Positions 20,516 through 31,728 are shown, numbered from the stretch's first letter. The stretch: 64,000 nucleotides of DNA from Serratia entomophila (GCF_021462285.1 NZ_CP082787.1:1364001-1428000), one strand, 5' to 3'. Notes: generated from the letters alone by a model not told the origin. Numbers and translations: made by a program.

Positions 20516-21502
20516 ATGGTGCCGCAACTCATTGATGCTTATGAGCGTAAGTTCTATTACTTGCGCTTGTCGATCACCGACGTGTGCAATTTCCGTTGCA
20601 CATACTGCTTGCCCGACGGTTACAAACCCGCCGGCAGCCCCAAATCCTTCCTGTCGCTGGACGAAATCCGGCGTGTCAGCCGCGCGTTTGCCGAACTCGG
20701 CACCGAAAAGGTGCGTTTGACCGGCGGCGAGCCTTCGCTGCGCCGCGACTTTACCGAAATTATCGCCGCGGTGCGTGAAAACCCGGCCATCCGCACGCTG
20801 GCGGTGACCACCAATGGCTACCGGATGGCGCGCGACGTCGCCGGCTGGCGCGAAGCCGGCCTGACGGCCATCAACGTCAGCGTCGACAGCCTTGATGCCC
20901 GTCAGTTTCACGCCATTACCGGCCAGGACAAGTTCCACCAGGTCATGGCGGGCATCGACGCCGCCTTCAGCGCCGGGTTCAGCAAGGTCAAGGTCAACGC
21001 GGTGCTGATGCGCGACGTCAACCATCAGCAGCTCGGCGCCTTTCTGCACTGGATCAAGGACCGCCCGATCCAACTGCGCTTTATCGAACTGATGGAGACC
21101 GGCGAAGGCGGCAGCCTGTTCCGCAAGCACCATGTGTCCGGCGAGGTGATCCGCCTGCAGCTGGAGCAGCAGGGCTGGCAACACCAGCAGCGCGGCCGCA
21201 GCGACGGCCCGGCGCAGGTGTTCAGCCACCCGGATTACCAGGGTGAAGTCGGGCTAATCATGCCGTATGAAAAAGATTTCTGCGCCAGCTGCAACCGGCT
21301 GCGGGTGTCCGCCATCGGCAACCTGCACCTGTGCCTGTTCGGCGAGCAGGGCATCACGCTGCGCGACCTGCTGGCGGATGACGGCCAGCTGGATGAACTG
21401 AAGGCGCGCATCCAGAGCGGCCTGCTCAGCAAAAAGCAGACCCACTTTCTGCATCAGGGCAACAGCGGAATTACGCAGAACCTGTCGTTTATCGGCGGCT
21501 GA
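20516..21502 (+). CDS. moaA: MoaA, GTP 3',8-cyclase
   Basis: 328-residue radical-SAM enzyme performing the first step of molybdopterin synthesis. The N-terminal cluster motif is CNFRCTYC; the C-terminal [4Fe-4S] ligands lie in CASCNRL and the later HLCLFGE. The protein ends in the required GG dipeptide (FIGG). The start is the ATG at 20516 directly after GGAAAGG, matching the E. coli N-terminus (..[15 protein letters not shown]). It heads moaABCDE behind a ModE-type site and a Moco riboswitch. Confidence 0.96.
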   Translation: MVPQLIDAYERKFYYLRLSITDVCNFRCTYCLPDGYKPAGSPKSFLSLDEIRRVSRAFAELGTEKVRLTGGEPSLRRDFTEIIAAVRENPAIRTLAVTTNGYRMARDVAGWREAGLTAINVSVDSLDARQFHAITGQDKFHQVMAGIDAAFSAGFSKVKVNAVLMRDVNHQQLGAFLHWIKDRPIQLRFIELMETGEGGSLFRKHHVSGEVIRLQLEQQGWQHQQRGRSDGPAQVFSHPDYQGEVGLIMPYEKDFCASCNRLRVSAIGNLHLCLFGEQGITLRDLLADDGQLDELKARIQSGLLSKKQTHFLHQGNSGITQNLSFIGG

Positions 21503-21583
21503 TACCGGCCTGTTTCACGCCGCGGTGCCGTGGGCTGCAGCATGAAATCTGTTGGGTATCCCATAACAGGAGCATAGTGAACA

Positions 21584-22099
21584 ATGAGCCAGGCGAGCAG
21601 TGAATTTATTTCGGCCAACATCGCCATTTTGACCGTCTCGGACAGCCGCGGCGAAGCGGAAGACACTTCGGGGCAATACCTGCAGGAAGCAGCGCAGGAG
21701 GCCGGGCATCTGGTGGTGGATCGCGCCATCGTCAAAGACAACCTCTATCAGATCCGTGCGCGGGTATCAGCCTGGATCGCCGACGATCGCGTGCAGGCGG
21801 TGCTGATCACCGGCGGCACCGGTTTTACCGCACGCGACAACACGCCGGAAGCCCTGCTGCCGCTGTTCGATCGTGAAGTCGAAGGCTTCGGCGAGCTGTT
21901 CCGCATGGTGTCTTACGAAGAGATAGGCACCGCCACCCTTCAGTCCCGCGCGCTGGCCGGCCTCGCCAACCAGACGGTGATCTTCGCCATGCCGGGCTCC
22001 ACCCGGGCCTGCCGCACCGCCTGGGAACGCATTATCGAAGAGCAGTTGGACGCGCGTCATCGCCCGTGCAACTTCCAGCCACATTTGAAGAAGCAATAA
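21584..22099 (+). CDS. moaB: MoaB, molybdopterin-adenylyltransferase-type protein
   Basis: 171 residues of the MoaB/MogA fold. The nucleotide and MPT-binding motif ITGGTGFTARDNTPEAL is intact, with AMPGSTRACRTAW toward the C-terminus. In E. coli MogA carries out MPT adenylylation and MoaB is reported inactive, so its contribution here is uncertain. It starts 81 bp after moaA, with moaC three bases downstream. Confidence 0.94.
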   Translation: MSQASSEFISANIAILTVSDSRGEAEDTSGQYLQEAAQEAGHLVVDRAIVKDNLYQIRARVSAWIADDRVQAVLITGGTGFTARDNTPEALLPLFDREVEGFGELFRMVSYEEIGTATLQSRALAGLANQTVIFAMPGSTRACRTAWERIIEEQLDARHRPCNFQPHLKKQ

Positions 22100-22102
22100 G
22101 CC

Positions 22103-22582
22103 ATGACACAGCTGACCCACATTAATGCCGCGGGCGAAGCCCATATGGTTGACGTTTCCGCCAAGGCCGAAACGGTGCGTGAAGCGCGCGCCGAAGCCTT
22201 CGTCGAGATGCTGCCCGCTACGCTGGCGATGATTATCGACGGCAGCCATCACAAGGGCGACGTGTTCGCTACGGCGCGCATCGCCGGCATTCAGGCGGCC
22301 AAACGCACCTGGGAGCTGATCCCGCTGTGCCACCCGCTGATGTTGAGCAAGGTTGAAGTGCAGCTGGAGGCCCAGCCGCACCATAATCGGGTGCGTATCG
22401 AAACCTGCTGCCGCCTGACCGGCAAAACCGGCGTCGAGATGGAAGCCCTGACCGCGGCTTCGGTGGCGGCGCTGACCATCTACGACATGTGCAAGGCGGT
22501 GCAGAAAGATATGGTGATCGGCCCGGTGCGGCTGCTGGCGAAAAGCGGCGGCAAATCTGGCGATTTTAAGGTGAACGCATGA
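22103..22582 (+). CDS. moaC: MoaC, cyclic pyranopterin monophosphate synthase
   Basis: 159-residue MoaC that converts the MoaA product to cyclic pyranopterin monophosphate. Family motifs are ISIPLCHPL-like [39 protein letters not shown] and the catalytic Lys near the C-terminus ([13 protein letters not shown]). Length matches E. coli (161). It overlaps moaD by four bases (ATGA), consistent with translational coupling. Confidence 0.96.
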   Translation: MTQLTHINAAGEAHMVDVSAKAETVREARAEAFVEMLPATLAMIIDGSHHKGDVFATARIAGIQAAKRTWELIPLCHPLMLSKVEVQLEAQPHHNRVRIETCCRLTGKTGVEMEALTAASVAALTIYDMCKAVQKDMVIGPVRLLAKSGGKSGDFKVNA

Positions 22583-22824
22583 TCAATATTCTTTTCTTTG
22601 CGCAGGTGCGCGAACTGGTGGGGACCGGCTGCCTGGCGATGCCGGCCGATTACCCGACGGTGGAGGCGCTGCGCCAGGCGCTGTGTGCGCGCGGCGATCG
22701 CTGGGCGTTGGCGCTGGAGTCCGGCAAGCTGCTGACGGCGGTCAACCAGTCGTTGGTGGTCAACGAACATCCGCTGCGCGCCGGCGATGAGGTGGCGTTC
22801 TTTCCACCGGTAACCGGAGGTTAA
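22579..22824 (+). CDS. moaD: MoaD, molybdopterin synthase small (sulfur carrier) subunit
   Basis: 81-residue ubiquitin-like sulfur carrier ending in the essential Gly-Gly (FFPPVTGG), which is adenylylated and thiocarboxylated by MoeB. It pairs with MoaE to form molybdopterin synthase. It starts within the moaC stop and lies two bases before moaE. Confidence 0.95.
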   Translation: MINILFFAQVRELVGTGCLAMPADYPTVEALRQALCARGDRWALALESGKLLTAVNQSLVVNEHPLRAGDEVAFFPPVTGG

Positions 22825-22826
22825 TA

Positions 22827-23294
22827 ATGGAAAATACCCGTATCCGCGTCGGTGAAGCGCCGTTCAGCGTCGGTGATGAATACCGGTGGCTCGCTCAGTG
22901 CGACGAAGATGGCGCGGTAGTGACCTTCACCGGCAAGGTGCGCAACCACAACCTGGGCGATGACGTCAGCGCGCTGACGCTTGAGCACTACCCGGGCATG
23001 ACCGAGAAAGCGCTGGCGGAGATCGTGGCGCAAGCCCGCGCGCGTTGGCCGCTGCAGCGCGTAACGGTGATCCATCGGGTCGGCGCGCTGTTCCCCGGCG
23101 ATGAGATCGTGTTCGTGGGGGTGACCAGCGCGCACCGCAGCATGGCGTTCGCCGCCAACGAGTTCATCATGGATTATCTGAAAACCCGCGCGCCGTTCTG
23201 GAAACGCGAGGCCACCGGCCAGGGCGACCGCTGGGTCGACGCGCGCGACAGCGATCGTCAGGCGGCGGAGCGCTGGAACAAAACGGCTAAATAA
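22827..23294 (+). CDS. moaE: MoaE, molybdopterin synthase catalytic subunit
   Basis: 155-residue catalytic subunit transferring sulfur from MoaD thiocarboxylate to cyclic pyranopterin monophosphate. Conserved segments include GAVVTFTGKVRNHNLGD, LEHYPGMTEKAL and the active-site region LKTRAPFWKRE with the catalytic lysine. It is the last gene of moaABCDE; no clear terminator separates it from ybhL, 131 bp downstream. Confidence 0.96.
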   Translation: MENTRIRVGEAPFSVGDEYRWLAQCDEDGAVVTFTGKVRNHNLGDDVSALTLEHYPGMTEKALAEIVAQARARWPLQRVTVIHRVGALFPGDEIVFVGVTSAHRSMAFAANEFIMDYLKTRAPFWKREATGQGDRWVDARDSDRQAAERWNKTAK

Positions 23295-23425
23295 CCGCTC
23301 AACAGCGGAAACAAATCAATACCTTTGCCGCTTCCGCGCAGCCGTTTCTGTGGTACGCTTATTACAGGCTGAGTCCCGGCAGATGGGGCTTTAACATCTT
23401 GTTCCACATGTAAAAGGTAACCGTC

Positions 23426-24136
23426 ATGGACCGATATCCACGCTCTAATGGTTCTATCGTCGAACGTGCCAACAGCGGCATTCAGGCTTATATGGCGCAG
23501 GTTTATGGCTGGATGACCTGCGGTTTGCTGCTGACGGCGTTCGTTTCCTGGTACGCGGCCAATACGCCCGCGATCCTCAACTTCATCTTCTCCAGCCAGA
23601 TCACCTTCTTTGGCCTGATCATCGCGCAGCTGGCGCTGGTGTTCGTGATTTCCGGCATGGTCAACCGCCTGAGCGGCGCGGTGGCCACCTCGCTGTTCAT
23701 GCTGTATTCGGCGCTGACCGGGCTGACGCTGTCGAGCATCTTCATCGCCTATACCTACAGCTCAATCGCCAGCACCTTCGTGGTCACCGCCGGCATGTTC
23801 GGCGCCATGAGCCTGTACGGCTATACCACCAAGCGCGACCTGAGCGGCTTCGGCAGCATGCTGTTTATGGCGCTGATCGGTATCGTGCTGGCTTCGCTGG
23901 TGAATATCTGGCTGAAAAGCACCGCGCTGATGTGGGCGATTACCTATATCGGGGTGGTGGTGTTCGTTGGCCTGACCGCTTACGACACCCAGAAGCTGAA
24001 AGCGATGGGCGAGCAGCTGAATGCCGACGATAAAGACGGCTTCCGCAAATACGCCATCGTCGGCGCGCTGACGCTGTATCTTGATTTCATCAACCTGTTC
24101 CTGATGTTGTTGCGTATCTTCGGCAACCGCCGCTAA
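23426..24136 (+). CDS. ybhL: YbhL, Bax-inhibitor-1-family membrane protein
   Basis: 236-residue inner-membrane protein with about seven hydrophobic segments, belonging to the BI-1/TMBIM family (LFG/YccA group). The conserved C-terminal acidic pattern (GLTAYDTQKLK and LYLDFINLFLMLLRIFG) is intact. The E. coli homologue's role is unknown; relatives are pH-sensitive calcium leak channels. A GGTAACCGTC leader precedes the ATG. It is followed by a palindromic repeat and a strong terminator. Confidence 0.92.
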   Translation: MDRYPRSNGSIVERANSGIQAYMAQVYGWMTCGLLLTAFVSWYAANTPAILNFIFSSQITFFGLIIAQLALVFVISGMVNRLSGAVATSLFMLYSALTGLTLSSIFIAYTYSSIASTFVVTAGMFGAMSLYGYTTKRDLSGFGSMLFMALIGIVLASLVNIWLKSTALMWAITYIGVVVFVGLTAYDTQKLKAMGEQLNADDKDGFRKYAIVGALTLYLDFINLFLMLLRIFGNRR

Positions 24137-24142
24137 ATCCGT

Positions 24143-24252
24143 CGTCTTTCAAGCCGCGGCGTTGTTGACTGCGCTCGCATACCCCAGTCACTTACCTAAG
24201 TAAGCTCCTGGGGATACACGAGCTGGTCGCCTAGCCGCAGCTTGAAATCCAT
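24143..24252. repeat. Palindromic intergenic repeat, copy 2 (short form)
   Basis: About 105-bp imperfect palindrome. Its ends pair (TTTCAAGCCGCGGC with GCCGCAGCTTGAAA, 13 of 14 positions), and the centre pairs CCCCAG with CTGGGG around CTTACCTAAGTAAG. It shares its core with the repeat at 19985 and lies directly after ybhL. Confidence 0.7.
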
Positions 24253-24270
24253 AGGATTTACTGCGAATGA

Positions 24271-24305
24271 AAAGACTCTGCGATTCTTATCGCAGAGTCT
24301 TTTTT
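24271..24305. terminator. Bidirectional terminator between ybhL and ybhR
   Basis: Perfect 12-bp stem AAAGACTCTGCG / CGCAGAGTCTTT with an 8-nt loop and T-runs available on both strands. Confidence 0.9.
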
Positions 24306-25411
24306 TATGCGATTTTGCGGCGGAACATGGCGTAGGCGGCGCTGCCGGTGGTGGCGGTAATCACCAACAGCGGCCACAGGCTGTGCCAGATGATGCCGAA
24401 GCTGGCGTCCTTCAGGTAAATCTGTTTGGTGATGTCGGTGAAGTGGCGGATCGGATTAACCCAGGTCAGGTTCTGCAGCCACACCGGCATGTTCTCCACC
24501 GGTGAGACGTAGCCCGAGAGCAGAATGGCCGGCATCATAAACACGAACACGCCGATAAACGCCTGCTGCTGAGTGGCGCACAGCGAAGATATCAGCAGGC
24601 CGAAGCCCACCAACGACAGCCCGTAGATCAGCATGGTGGCGTAGAACAGCAGCAGCGAGCCGGCGAACGGGATCTGATACAAAAAGATGCCGATCAGCAG
24701 CACGATAGAGGCCTGGAAGGTGGCGACGATCAGCGCCGGCACCGCTTTGCCGATAAATATCTGCCAGGTGGTCAGCGGCGAGACCAGCAGCTGTTCCAGC
24801 GTGCCCTGTTCACGTTCGCGCGCTACCGACAGCGAGGTGACGATCAGTACGCCGATGGTGGTGATCATGGCGATCAGCGAAGGCACCACGAACCACTTGT
24901 AGTCCAGATTCGGGTTATACCAGTTGCGCACCACCAGCTCGCTGTTGTTCGGTTTGGCGCGGCCGCCGATCAGCTCGTTTTGATAGTCCTGCACAATCTG
25001 CTGCACGTAGTTGGCGGCGATCTGCGCGCTGTTGGAATTGCGCCCGTCGAGCAGCAGCTGCAGCGGCGCGGTGTTGCCGCTGGCGATATCGCGCGAGAAC
25101 TGCGCCGGGAAACGGATCAGCAACAGAGCCTTTTGGTTGTCGATGGTGGTCTTGATCTCCTGCGGGCTGCGCAGCAGCAGCACATGAGAAAACGCCTTGG
25201 CCTTGGCGAAGCGTTGGGTCAACTCCACCGAAGCCTGCCCGCCGTCTTCGCTGTAGACCGCTATGGTGGCGTTGGTCACTTCCAGCGTGGCGGCGAACGG
25301 AAACAGCAGCACCTGCAGGATCACCGGCATAATCAGAATGGCGCGGGTTTGCGGATCGCGCAGCAGCGACTGCATTTCCTTGACGATTAACGTCCACAAG
25401 CGGTGAAACAT
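24305..25411 (-). CDS. ybhR: YbhR, ABC exporter permease
   Basis: 368-residue ABC-2-type permease: one N-terminal helix, a large periplasmic domain (about residues 45-170) and five C-terminal helices. It matches E. coli YbhR. With YbhS, YbhF and YbhG it forms a MacB-unlike ABC-2 efflux system; E. coli YbhFSR has been linked to tetracycline-type drug and Na+/Li+ export. It is the last gene of cecR-ybhGFSR, 12 bp after ybhS. Confidence 0.93.
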   Translation of the reverse strand: MFHRLWTLIVKEMQSLLRDPQTRAILIMPVILQVLLFPFAATLEVTNATIAVYSEDGGQASVELTQRFAKAKAFSHVLLLRSPQEIKTTIDNQKALLLIRFPAQFSRDIASGNTAPLQLLLDGRNSNSAQIAANYVQQIVQDYQNELIGGRAKPNNSELVVRNWYNPNLDYKWFVVPSLIAMITTIGVLIVTSLSVAREREQGTLEQLLVSPLTTWQIFIGKAVPALIVATFQASIVLLIGIFLYQIPFAGSLLLFYATMLIYGLSLVGFGLLISSLCATQQQAFIGVFVFMMPAILLSGYVSPVENMPVWLQNLTWVNPIRHFTDITKQIYLKDASFGIIWHSLWPLLVITATTGSAAYAMFRRKIA

Positions 25412-25423
25412 TTTTCTTTCCCC

Positions 25424-26581
25424 TTAATCCAGCCGCCGCTGGGTTTTCCAGGCCGTCAGGCCGATAAACACCACCGCCGAGGCGATCAGGAACAGCAGGT
25501 TAATCAGCAGCACCGTGCCGACGTTGCCCGCCAGAAACAGCGTCTGCAGCGTGCTGACGAAGTAGCGCGCCGGAATGATGTAGGTCACGGCGCGCACGAT
25601 GGCCGGCATGCTGTCGATCTGGAAAATAAAGCCGGACAGCATGATCGACGGCAGAAAGGCGGCGTTCAGCGCCACCATCGCCGCGTTGAACTGGTTGCGG
25701 GTGATGGTGGAGATCAGCAGCCCCATGCCGAGGGTGCTGGCGAGGAACAGGCTGCTGATGACGAACAGGATCGGCAGCGAACCGCGGTAGGGCACGCCGA
25801 GCACCCAGACCGACACCGCCATGCACAGCGCCATGGCGATCATGCCGAGGAAGTAGTAGGGCACCAGCTTGGACAACAGCAGCTCGCTGCGCGTCACCTG
25901 GGTGGAGAGCAGCGCCTCCATGGTGCCGCGCTCCCACTCGCGGGCGATCACCAGCGAGGTGAGGATGGCGCCGATCACCGTCATGATGATGGTGATGGCG
26001 CCGGGAATGATGTAGTGCCGGCTGATGGCCGCCGGGTTGAACCAGTAGCGCATTTGCACGTCGATCAACGGCGGGTCTTTGCGCCCGGCGTCGGCGGCGC
26101 GCTGCTGCTGCCAGATTTGCCATACCCCCTGGGTATAGCCCTGCACGAAGTTGGCGGTGTTCGGCTCGCTGCCGTCGGTGATGATTTGAATCGGCGCGCC
26201 GGCGTGCGGCCGCGCCAGCTGCTGGTCGAAATCGTTGGGGATCACCACCAGCCCACGAATAGCGCCGGCCTGCATCTGCTGGATCAACCGCTGACGGTTG
26301 TCGCTGATGGTCGGTTCGATATAGGGCGAACCGGCGAAGGCATTGGCCAGATCGCGCGCGTCTTCGCTCTGCTGCTCCATCAGGATGCCCAGCCGCAGCT
26401 TGCTGGAGTCCAGGTTGATGCCGTAGCCGAAGATGAACAGCAGCATCAGCGGGATGACGAAGGCGATCAGCCCGCTGCTGGGATCGCGCAGGATTTGCCG
26501 GGTTTCTTTCAGGCACAGCGCACGCAGCCGGCGCCAGGAAAAGCCGCCGTCGTCAATCGGGGTCTTCTGGTTATCGCTCAC
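25424..26581 (-). CDS. ybhS: YbhS, ABC exporter permease
   Basis: 385-residue ABC-2 permease paralogous to YbhR, with the same plan: a cytoplasmic [12 protein letters not shown] leader, one helix, a large periplasmic domain, and C-terminal helices containing [18 protein letters not shown]. Close to E. coli YbhS. It forms the membrane pore with YbhR. Its start overlaps the ybhF stop by four bases. Confidence 0.94.
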   Translation of the reverse strand: MSDNQKTPIDDGGFSWRRLRALCLKETRQILRDPSSGLIAFVIPLMLLFIFGYGINLDSSKLRLGILMEQQSEDARDLANAFAGSPYIEPTISDNRQRLIQQMQAGAIRGLVVIPNDFDQQLARPHAGAPIQIITDGSEPNTANFVQGYTQGVWQIWQQQRAADAGRKDPPLIDVQMRYWFNPAAISRHYIIPGAITIIMTVIGAILTSLVIAREWERGTMEALLSTQVTRSELLLSKLVPYYFLGMIAMALCMAVSVWVLGVPYRGSLPILFVISSLFLASTLGMGLLISTITRNQFNAAMVALNAAFLPSIMLSGFIFQIDSMPAIVRAVTYIIPARYFVSTLQTLFLAGNVGTVLLINLLFLIASAVVFIGLTAWKTQRRLD

Positions 26582-28314
26582 CGTCGTTCCTCCTCGTCGT
26601 AGCCCTGCACCAGTTCGATAAACGCCTGCTCCATGGTGGGGTTGGGGTTATCGTCGCGGGCCACCTGCTGTTTGAGATCGTCCGGCGTGCCGGCGGCGAT
26701 GATCTTGCCGCGGTACACCAGCCCGATGCGGTCGCAATATTCCGCCTCGTCCATAAAGTGGGTGGTGACCATCACCGTGACGCCTTTGTCGACCATACCG
26801 TTGATGTGCAGCCAAAATTCGCGGCGGGTGAGCGGATCGACGCCGGAGGTCGGCTCGTCGAGAAACAGGATATCCGGCTCATGCATCAGCGCGCAGGCCA
26901 GCGCCAGCCGCTGCTTGAAGCCCAGCGGCAGCGAATCCGGCGTTTGGTTGAGGATAGGCCCGAAGTTAAAGGCGCGGGACATCTCGCCGATTTTGTCACG
27001 CTGCGCCTTGCCGTTCAGGCCGTAGACGCCGGAGAAAAACTTCAGGTTCTGCGCTACCGTCAGGTTGCCGTACAGCGAGAACTTCTGCGCCATATAGCCC
27101 AGGTGCTGGCGCGCTTTGCCGGAGCTGGTCTTCAAATCCATGCCCAGCACCAGCGCCTTGCCATCCGAGGGCACCAGCAGCCCGCACATCATCTTGAAGG
27201 TGGTGGATTTGCCGGCGCCGTTCGGGCCGAGCAGGCCGAAAATTTCCCCACGCCGCACCTTGAAATCCACGCGATCGGTGGCGGCGAAGTCGCCGAACTT
27301 CTTGGTCAGGCCCTGGGCTTCGATCACCGTTTCGCCGCTTTGGCCCTCGGCGGTCGGCATGATCTCCGCCAGCGCCGATTTGCTGTGGGGGCCGCCGCCG
27401 AGCAGATCGATAAACGCATCTTCAAAGCGCGGATCCGCCTCGCTCAGTTCGGCGTCCGGCAGATCCAATGCCTGCAGCAGCTGCCGATGATCCTCGCCCT
27501 GTTTCAGGATCAACCGCAGGTATTTGCCCTGGATCACCCCGTCGGTCACCGCCGGCAGGCAGATCGCCCGCTGCAGCAGGGATCGGTGGCTGCCGGCCGG
27601 GGCGTCGATCAATACCGTGCGGCCGGCCATGCGCTGGGTCAGATCCTGCGGCGCGCCGCTGAACAGCAGCTCGCCTTCGTTGAGCAGCAGCACTTCACGG
27701 CACTGTTCGGCTTCGTCAAGATACGAGGTGCTCCATAGGATCAGCATGCCGTCGTTAGCCAGCTCGTGCACCATGCGCCACAGCTCGCGGCGCGAGATAG
27801 GATCCACCCCGACCCCCGGCTCATCCAGCAGCAGCACCTGCGGCTCGCCCACCAGGGTACAGGCCAGCCCGAGCTTTTGCTTCATGCCGCCGGACAGCTT
27901 GCCCGCCAGCCGCCCGGTAAAGCGGGTGAGGTCGGTGAAGGTCAGCAGCCGGTCGAAGGTCTGGGGGCGCTGAACGCCGACCACGCCGCGCAGATCGGCA
28001 TATAGCGTCAGGTTCTCCATCACCGTCAGATCTTCATACAGGCCGAACTTTTGCGGCATATAGCCGAGAATGGCGTGCAGCCGGCGATCCTGCGCGATCG
28101 GATCCAGCCCGGCGACGCGCAGCGTGCCGCTGCTGGGCTTCAGTAGCCCGGCCAGCATGCGCAGCAGGGTGGTTTTGCCGGCGCCGTCCGGGCCGACCAA
28201 GCCGGTGACCGCGCCGCTGCGCAAAGTGGTGGTCAGGCTGGCGACCGCCGGTTTTTCCAACGACGGGAAGCGTTTTTCCAGCGCCTCCAGTTCGATAGTG
28301 TGCGCCTGTTCCAT
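26578..28314 (-). CDS. ybhF: YbhF, tandem ABC exporter ATPase
   Basis: 578-residue fusion of two ABC ATPase domains, powering YbhSR. Walker A motifs are GPDGAGKTT (near residue 37) and GPNGAGKST (near residue 360). The first signature is KLSGGMKQK; the second is [15 protein letters not shown], a degenerate form usual in this protein. Walker B motifs are [11 protein letters not shown] and [11 protein letters not shown]. It lies between ybhG (8-bp gap) and ybhS (overlap). Confidence 0.94.
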   Translation of the reverse strand: MEQAHTIELEALEKRFPSLEKPAVASLTTTLRSGAVTGLVGPDGAGKTTLLRMLAGLLKPSSGTLRVAGLDPIAQDRRLHAILGYMPQKFGLYEDLTVMENLTLYADLRGVVGVQRPQTFDRLLTFTDLTRFTGRLAGKLSGGMKQKLGLACTLVGEPQVLLLDEPGVGVDPISRRELWRMVHELANDGMLILWSTSYLDEAEQCREVLLLNEGELLFSGAPQDLTQRMAGRTVLIDAPAGSHRSLLQRAICLPAVTDGVIQGKYLRLILKQGEDHRQLLQALDLPDAELSEADPRFEDAFIDLLGGGPHSKSALAEIMPTAEGQSGETVIEAQGLTKKFGDFAATDRVDFKVRRGEIFGLLGPNGAGKSTTFKMMCGLLVPSDGKALVLGMDLKTSSGKARQHLGYMAQKFSLYGNLTVAQNLKFFSGVYGLNGKAQRDKIGEMSRAFNFGPILNQTPDSLPLGFKQRLALACALMHEPDILFLDEPTSGVDPLTRREFWLHINGMVDKGVTVMVTTHFMDEAEYCDRIGLVYRGKIIAAGTPDDLKQQVARDDNPNPTMEQAFIELVQGYDEEERR

Positions 28315-28322
28315 GAGCGTCC

Positions 28323-29309
28323 TCAGGGTTTGGCGAAGTGAATGGTCACCGGCATGCCCTGGCGCAGCGCGTCGTCGGCGTCGGTGACGATCACCCGCAG
28401 GCGATACACCAGATCGGTGCGCAGGTCCGGCGTTTCCACGCTTTTCGGCGTGAATTCGGCGGTGGGCGACACAAAGCCAATTTTGCCGTGGTACGGCTTG
28501 TTCGGCCGGCCGTCGGTATAGATCTCCAGCTCGGTGCCCGGCGCCGCCTTACCGAGGTTGATCTCGTTGACATAGGCGCGCACCCACACCGGCTGGGTCA
28601 GCGACAGGGTAAACACCGTGCCGCCGGCGCTGAGCATGGTGCCGGGTTCTACCGCACGGGTCAGCAGGGTGCCGGCTGAAGGGGAGAGCAGGCGGGTGTC
28701 CTGCAGATTCAGCTGCGCCTGGTCCAGCGCCGCTTCGCTCTGCGCCAGACTGGCCTTGGCCTGTTCGATTTCCTGCGGGCGATTGCCGCTGAGGTATTGC
28801 GCCAGCTTGTCCTTGGCCGCCTGCAGGTTGGCCTGCGCCTGATTGCGCGCGGTGCGGGCGTCTTCCAGCGCGTCGGCCGAGGTGGCGTTTTTCGCCCATA
28901 GCCCCTGCTGGCGCTTCAGGAAACTGTCGGCATAGCTGAAGGCCGACTGGCGCTGCGCCATCTCCGAACGCACCTGGGCGATTTCTTCGGCGCGGTAACC
29001 GGCCTGCAGCAGCGCCAGTTTGGCGCGGGCGTTGCCGACGTTGGCCTGCGCCTGCTGCAAGGCATTGCGGTAAGGGGCGTCATCCAGCTTGCCGAGCAGC
29101 TGGCCCGGCCGGATGGCGTCGCCTTCATCCACCGTCAGCGACGCCAGCCGCCCGTCAACGCGGAAGCCGAGGTTCACCGTGCGGATATCGACGTTGCCGT
29201 ACAGCGTCAGCGGCCGCTCCTGCTGCTGCTGGTAATACCAAAAGCCGTAAACGGCGGCGGCGACAAGCACTATTGCCGCAACGATCAAGGCACTGCGTTT
29301 TTTGTTCAT
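28323..29309 (-). CDS. ybhG: YbhG, HlyD-type periplasmic adaptor
   Basis: 328-residue membrane-fusion (adaptor) protein. A single N-terminal anchor helix (about residues 7-25) precedes the biotinyl-lipoyl-like halves ([17 protein letters not shown]) and a long coiled-coil hairpin rich in Ala and Gln (about residues 80-190). It would link the YbhFSR exporter to an outer-membrane channel such as TolC. The start at 29309 (MNKKRSAL) has GGGAG before it. It is the second gene after cecR. Confidence 0.93.
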   Translation of the reverse strand: MNKKRSALIVAAIVLVAAAVYGFWYYQQQQERPLTLYGNVDIRTVNLGFRVDGRLASLTVDEGDAIRPGQLLGKLDDAPYRNALQQAQANVGNARAKLALLQAGYRAEEIAQVRSEMAQRQSAFSYADSFLKRQQGLWAKNATSADALEDARTARNQAQANLQAAKDKLAQYLSGNRPQEIEQAKASLAQSEAALDQAQLNLQDTRLLSPSAGTLLTRAVEPGTMLSAGGTVFTLSLTQPVWVRAYVNEINLGKAAPGTELEIYTDGRPNKPYHGKIGFVSPTAEFTPKSVETPDLRTDLVYRLRVIVTDADDALRQGMPVTIHFAKP

Positions 29310-29326
29310 AACACTCCCTGCCTGCA

Positions 29327-30025
29327 TTATGCGCCGTAACGCCGGCGCAGCCCGTTAACCAAAATCTCGATGTGCTCACTCAGCACTTCGCCAATCTGTT
29401 CGGCCTCATGCTCGCCGATTTGCTGCCAGCCGGCCTGGCGGCGGATGGTTTCCCGCGCCACGCGGAACGACAGCACCTCGCCGATCAGCGCATGGGTATG
29501 CAGCACGACTTTGGTCGAACCGGGGGCGATGCCGGTATAGGCCGCCAGCAGGCGGCACAGCTTTTCGTGCAGCGGCGCCACCACCTGCTGATGGATCAGC
29601 GGGTAGGCTTCGGTGGGGGAGAGCTGTTCGCGCGACATGATTTTGCTGAGGTTCAGCGTGTGCGGCTGAGTCATCAATTCGCTGAACGCCAGCAGCCCGC
29701 GTTGCAGAAAATGCAGATACTGCTCCGGCGCGCGCCGTTCGGCGGGCAGCTGCCAGAAGCGGTCAATTTCTTCGGCCAGCGGGCGAAACGCCTGCTGGAT
29801 AAAGTCGGCGATCCACTGGGCGACGGCCAGGTACAGCCCCTCTTTGGAATTGAAGTAGTAGGTGATGGCGGCGATATTCTGCCCGGCGCGCTGGGCGATA
29901 TCGCGGGTGGTGGCGCCCTGCAGCCCGTACTCGCCGAACATCTCGACGGCGGCGGCGATCAGCTGCTGGCGGGCCAGTTCGCCGCGTGCCCGGCTGGCGG
30001 TTTGGTTGCTCACTGAGGAAGGCAT
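29327..30025 (-). CDS. cecR: CecR (YbiH), TetR-family repressor of ybhGFSR and rhlE
   Basis: 232-residue TetR-family regulator. The N-terminal HTH reads [32 protein letters not shown]; the remainder is the ligand domain, similar to E. coli CecR, including [24 protein letters not shown]. CecR in E. coli controls ybhGFSR and the divergent rhlE and influences cefoperazone and chloramphenicol sensitivity. Here the same layout holds, with two palindromes in the divergent gap. The start at 30025 is preferred because the longer frame would begin within the operator region. Confidence 0.92.
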   Translation of the reverse strand: MPSSVSNQTASRARGELARQQLIAAAVEMFGEYGLQGATTRDIAQRAGQNIAAITYYFNSKEGLYLAVAQWIADFIQQAFRPLAEEIDRFWQLPAERRAPEQYLHFLQRGLLAFSELMTQPHTLNLSKIMSREQLSPTEAYPLIHQQVVAPLHEKLCRLLAAYTGIAPGSTKVVLHTHALIGEVLSFRVARETIRRQAGWQQIGEHEAEQIGEVLSEHIEILVNGLRRRYGA

Positions 30026-30040
30026 AGACCCCGCTCGTAA

Positions 30041-30068
30041 AAAGTTAATCAATCGTATGATTAACTTT
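30041..30068. promoter_or_regulatory. CecR operator 1
   Basis: Perfect inverted repeat AAAGTTAATCA - 6 nt - TGATTAACTTT, 16 bp upstream of cecR. The position in the cecR/rhlE gap and the TetR-operator length suggest autoregulation of cecR-ybhGFSR. Confidence 0.8.
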
Positions 30069-30094
30069 ATGCCAGATTGCGCAAAATGCAACCA

Positions 30095-30112
30095 TTAACT
30101 CTTTGGAGTTAA
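30095..30112. promoter_or_regulatory. Second palindrome in the cecR/rhlE gap
   Basis: Perfect inverted repeat TTAACTC - TTTG - GAGTTAA. It shares the GTTAA/TTAAC half-site core with operator 1, so it is a likely second CecR site on the rhlE-facing side. Confidence 0.6.
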
Positions 30113-30327
30113 ACTGCGTTCTTCAGACTAGGCTGAATTTGCAGCATATTGTGCTCTCGGCGCGTAAAATTGCTTTTTCTTGTTCGACATCTGCTACAAT
30201 CGCCCGCTTGGTGCACTGCAGTTTGTGCCAATCCCTCGTGGTCATGCTTAATGTCCCGTCTGATAATCCTCCCAGGAAACTGCACCGAACACTGTTAGGT
30301 TAGGGGGGATCTGGAGTTATTCTCTTT

Positions 30328-31680
30328 ATGTCATTTGAAACCCTCGGCTTAAGTGCTGAAATTCTGCGCGCTGTTGAAGAACAGGGCTATCGCGAACCTA
30401 CGCCAATTCAGCGTCAGGCTATTCCTGTCGTGTTGGAAGGTCGTGACCTGATGGCCAGCGCCCAGACCGGTACCGGTAAAACCGCTGGCTTTACCCTGCC
30501 GCTGTTGCAGCTGCTGAGCAAGCATGACCATCCGGTCAAAGGCCGCCGCCCGGTGCGCGCGCTGATCCTGACGCCAACCCGCGAGCTGGCGGCGCAGATC
30601 GGCGAAAACGTCGACGCCTACAGCAAACACCTGCGCCTGCGTTCGCTGGTGGTATTTGGCGGCGTGAGCATCAACCCGCAGATGATGAAGCTGCGCGGCG
30701 GCGTCGACATTCTGGTGGCAACGCCGGGCCGCCTGCTGGATCTGGAACACCAGAACGCGGTTGATCTGTCCAAAATTGAAATTCTGGTGCTGGACGAAGC
30801 GGACCGCATGCTGGATATGGGCTTTATCCATGATATCCGTCGCGTGCTGGCCAAGCTGCCCGCCAAGCGTCAGAACCTGCTGTTCTCCGCCACCTTCTCT
30901 GATGAGATCAAAGCGCTGGCCAACAAGCTGCTGCACAACCCGGCATCGGTTGAAGTGGCGCGCCGCAACACCGCGTCCGAGCAGATCGAACAAAGCGTGC
31001 ACTTCGTCGACAAGAAGCGTAAGCGGGAACTGCTGTCGCAGATGATCGGCGAAGGCGACTGGAAGCAGGTGCTGGTGTTCAACCGCACCAAGCACGGCGC
31101 CAACCATTTGGCCGAGCAGCTGAACAAAGACGGCATCACCGCGGCGGCGATCCACGGCAATAAAAGCCAGGGCGCCCGCACCCGTGCGCTGGCCGATTTT
31201 AAAGACGGCAAAATTCGCGTGCTGGTGGCGACCGACATCGCGGCGCGCGGTCTGGACATCGACCAGCTGCCGCACGTAGTGAACTACGAGTTGCCTAACG
31301 TGCCGGAAGACTACGTGCACCGCATCGGCCGTACCGGCCGTGCGGAACGCACCGGCGAGGCTATCTCGCTGGTATGCGTGGATGAACACAAACTGCTGCG
31401 CGATATCGAGCGTCTGCTGAAGCGTGAAATCCCGCGCATTGCCCTGCCGGGCTATGAGCCGGATCCAAGCATCAAGGCGGAGCCGATCATCAACGGCCGT
31501 CAGGGTGGCGGGCGCGGTGCGCCGCGCGGTAACGGCGGCGGTCAACGCAGCGGTAACGGCGGCGGCAACGGCGGCCAGCGTGAAAACCGCGGCAACGGCA
31601 ACGCCCGTCCGCAGGGCGAAGGCCAACGCCGTTCGGGCGCGCCTTCGCGCCGCCCGCGCAGTCGCAAACCGACCGAATAA
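30328..31680 (+). CDS. rhlE: RhlE, DEAD-box ATP-dependent RNA helicase
   Basis: 450-residue DEAD-box helicase assisting ribosome maturation and RNA turnover. Q-motif [13 protein letters not shown], motif [13 protein letters not shown] box [16 protein letters not shown] motif FSATFS and motif [15 protein letters not shown] are all present. From about residue 390 it has a basic Gly/Arg/Asn-rich tail typical of RhlE. The ATG at 30328 has GGAG about 11 bases upstream. A 215-bp leader separates it from the CecR sites. Confidence 0.95.
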   Translation: MSFETLGLSAEILRAVEEQGYREPTPIQRQAIPVVLEGRDLMASAQTGTGKTAGFTLPLLQLLSKHDHPVKGRRPVRALILTPTRELAAQIGENVDAYSKHLRLRSLVVFGGVSINPQMMKLRGGVDILVATPGRLLDLEHQNAVDLSKIEILVLDEADRMLDMGFIHDIRRVLAKLPAKRQNLLFSATFSDEIKALANKLLHNPASVEVARRNTASEQIEQSVHFVDKKRKRELLSQMIGEGDWKQVLVFNRTKHGANHLAEQLNKDGITAAAIHGNKSQGARTRALADFKDGKIRVLVATDIAARGLDIDQLPHVVNYELPNVPEDYVHRIGRTGRAERTGEAISLVCVDEHKLLRDIERLLKREIPRIALPGYEPDPSIKAEPIINGRQGGGRGAPRGNGGGQRSGNGGGNGGQRENRGNGNARPQGEGQRRSGAPSRRPRSRKPTE

Positions 31681-31700
31681 GCCCAATCGTCCAAAGAGTA

Positions 31701-31728
31701 AGCCGCCAGCACTGGCGGCTTTTTTTTT
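31701..31728 (+). terminator. rhlE terminator
   Basis: Stem AGCCGCCAG - CA - CTGGCGGCT followed by a run of nine T residues; a classical intrinsic terminator. Confidence 0.92.
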
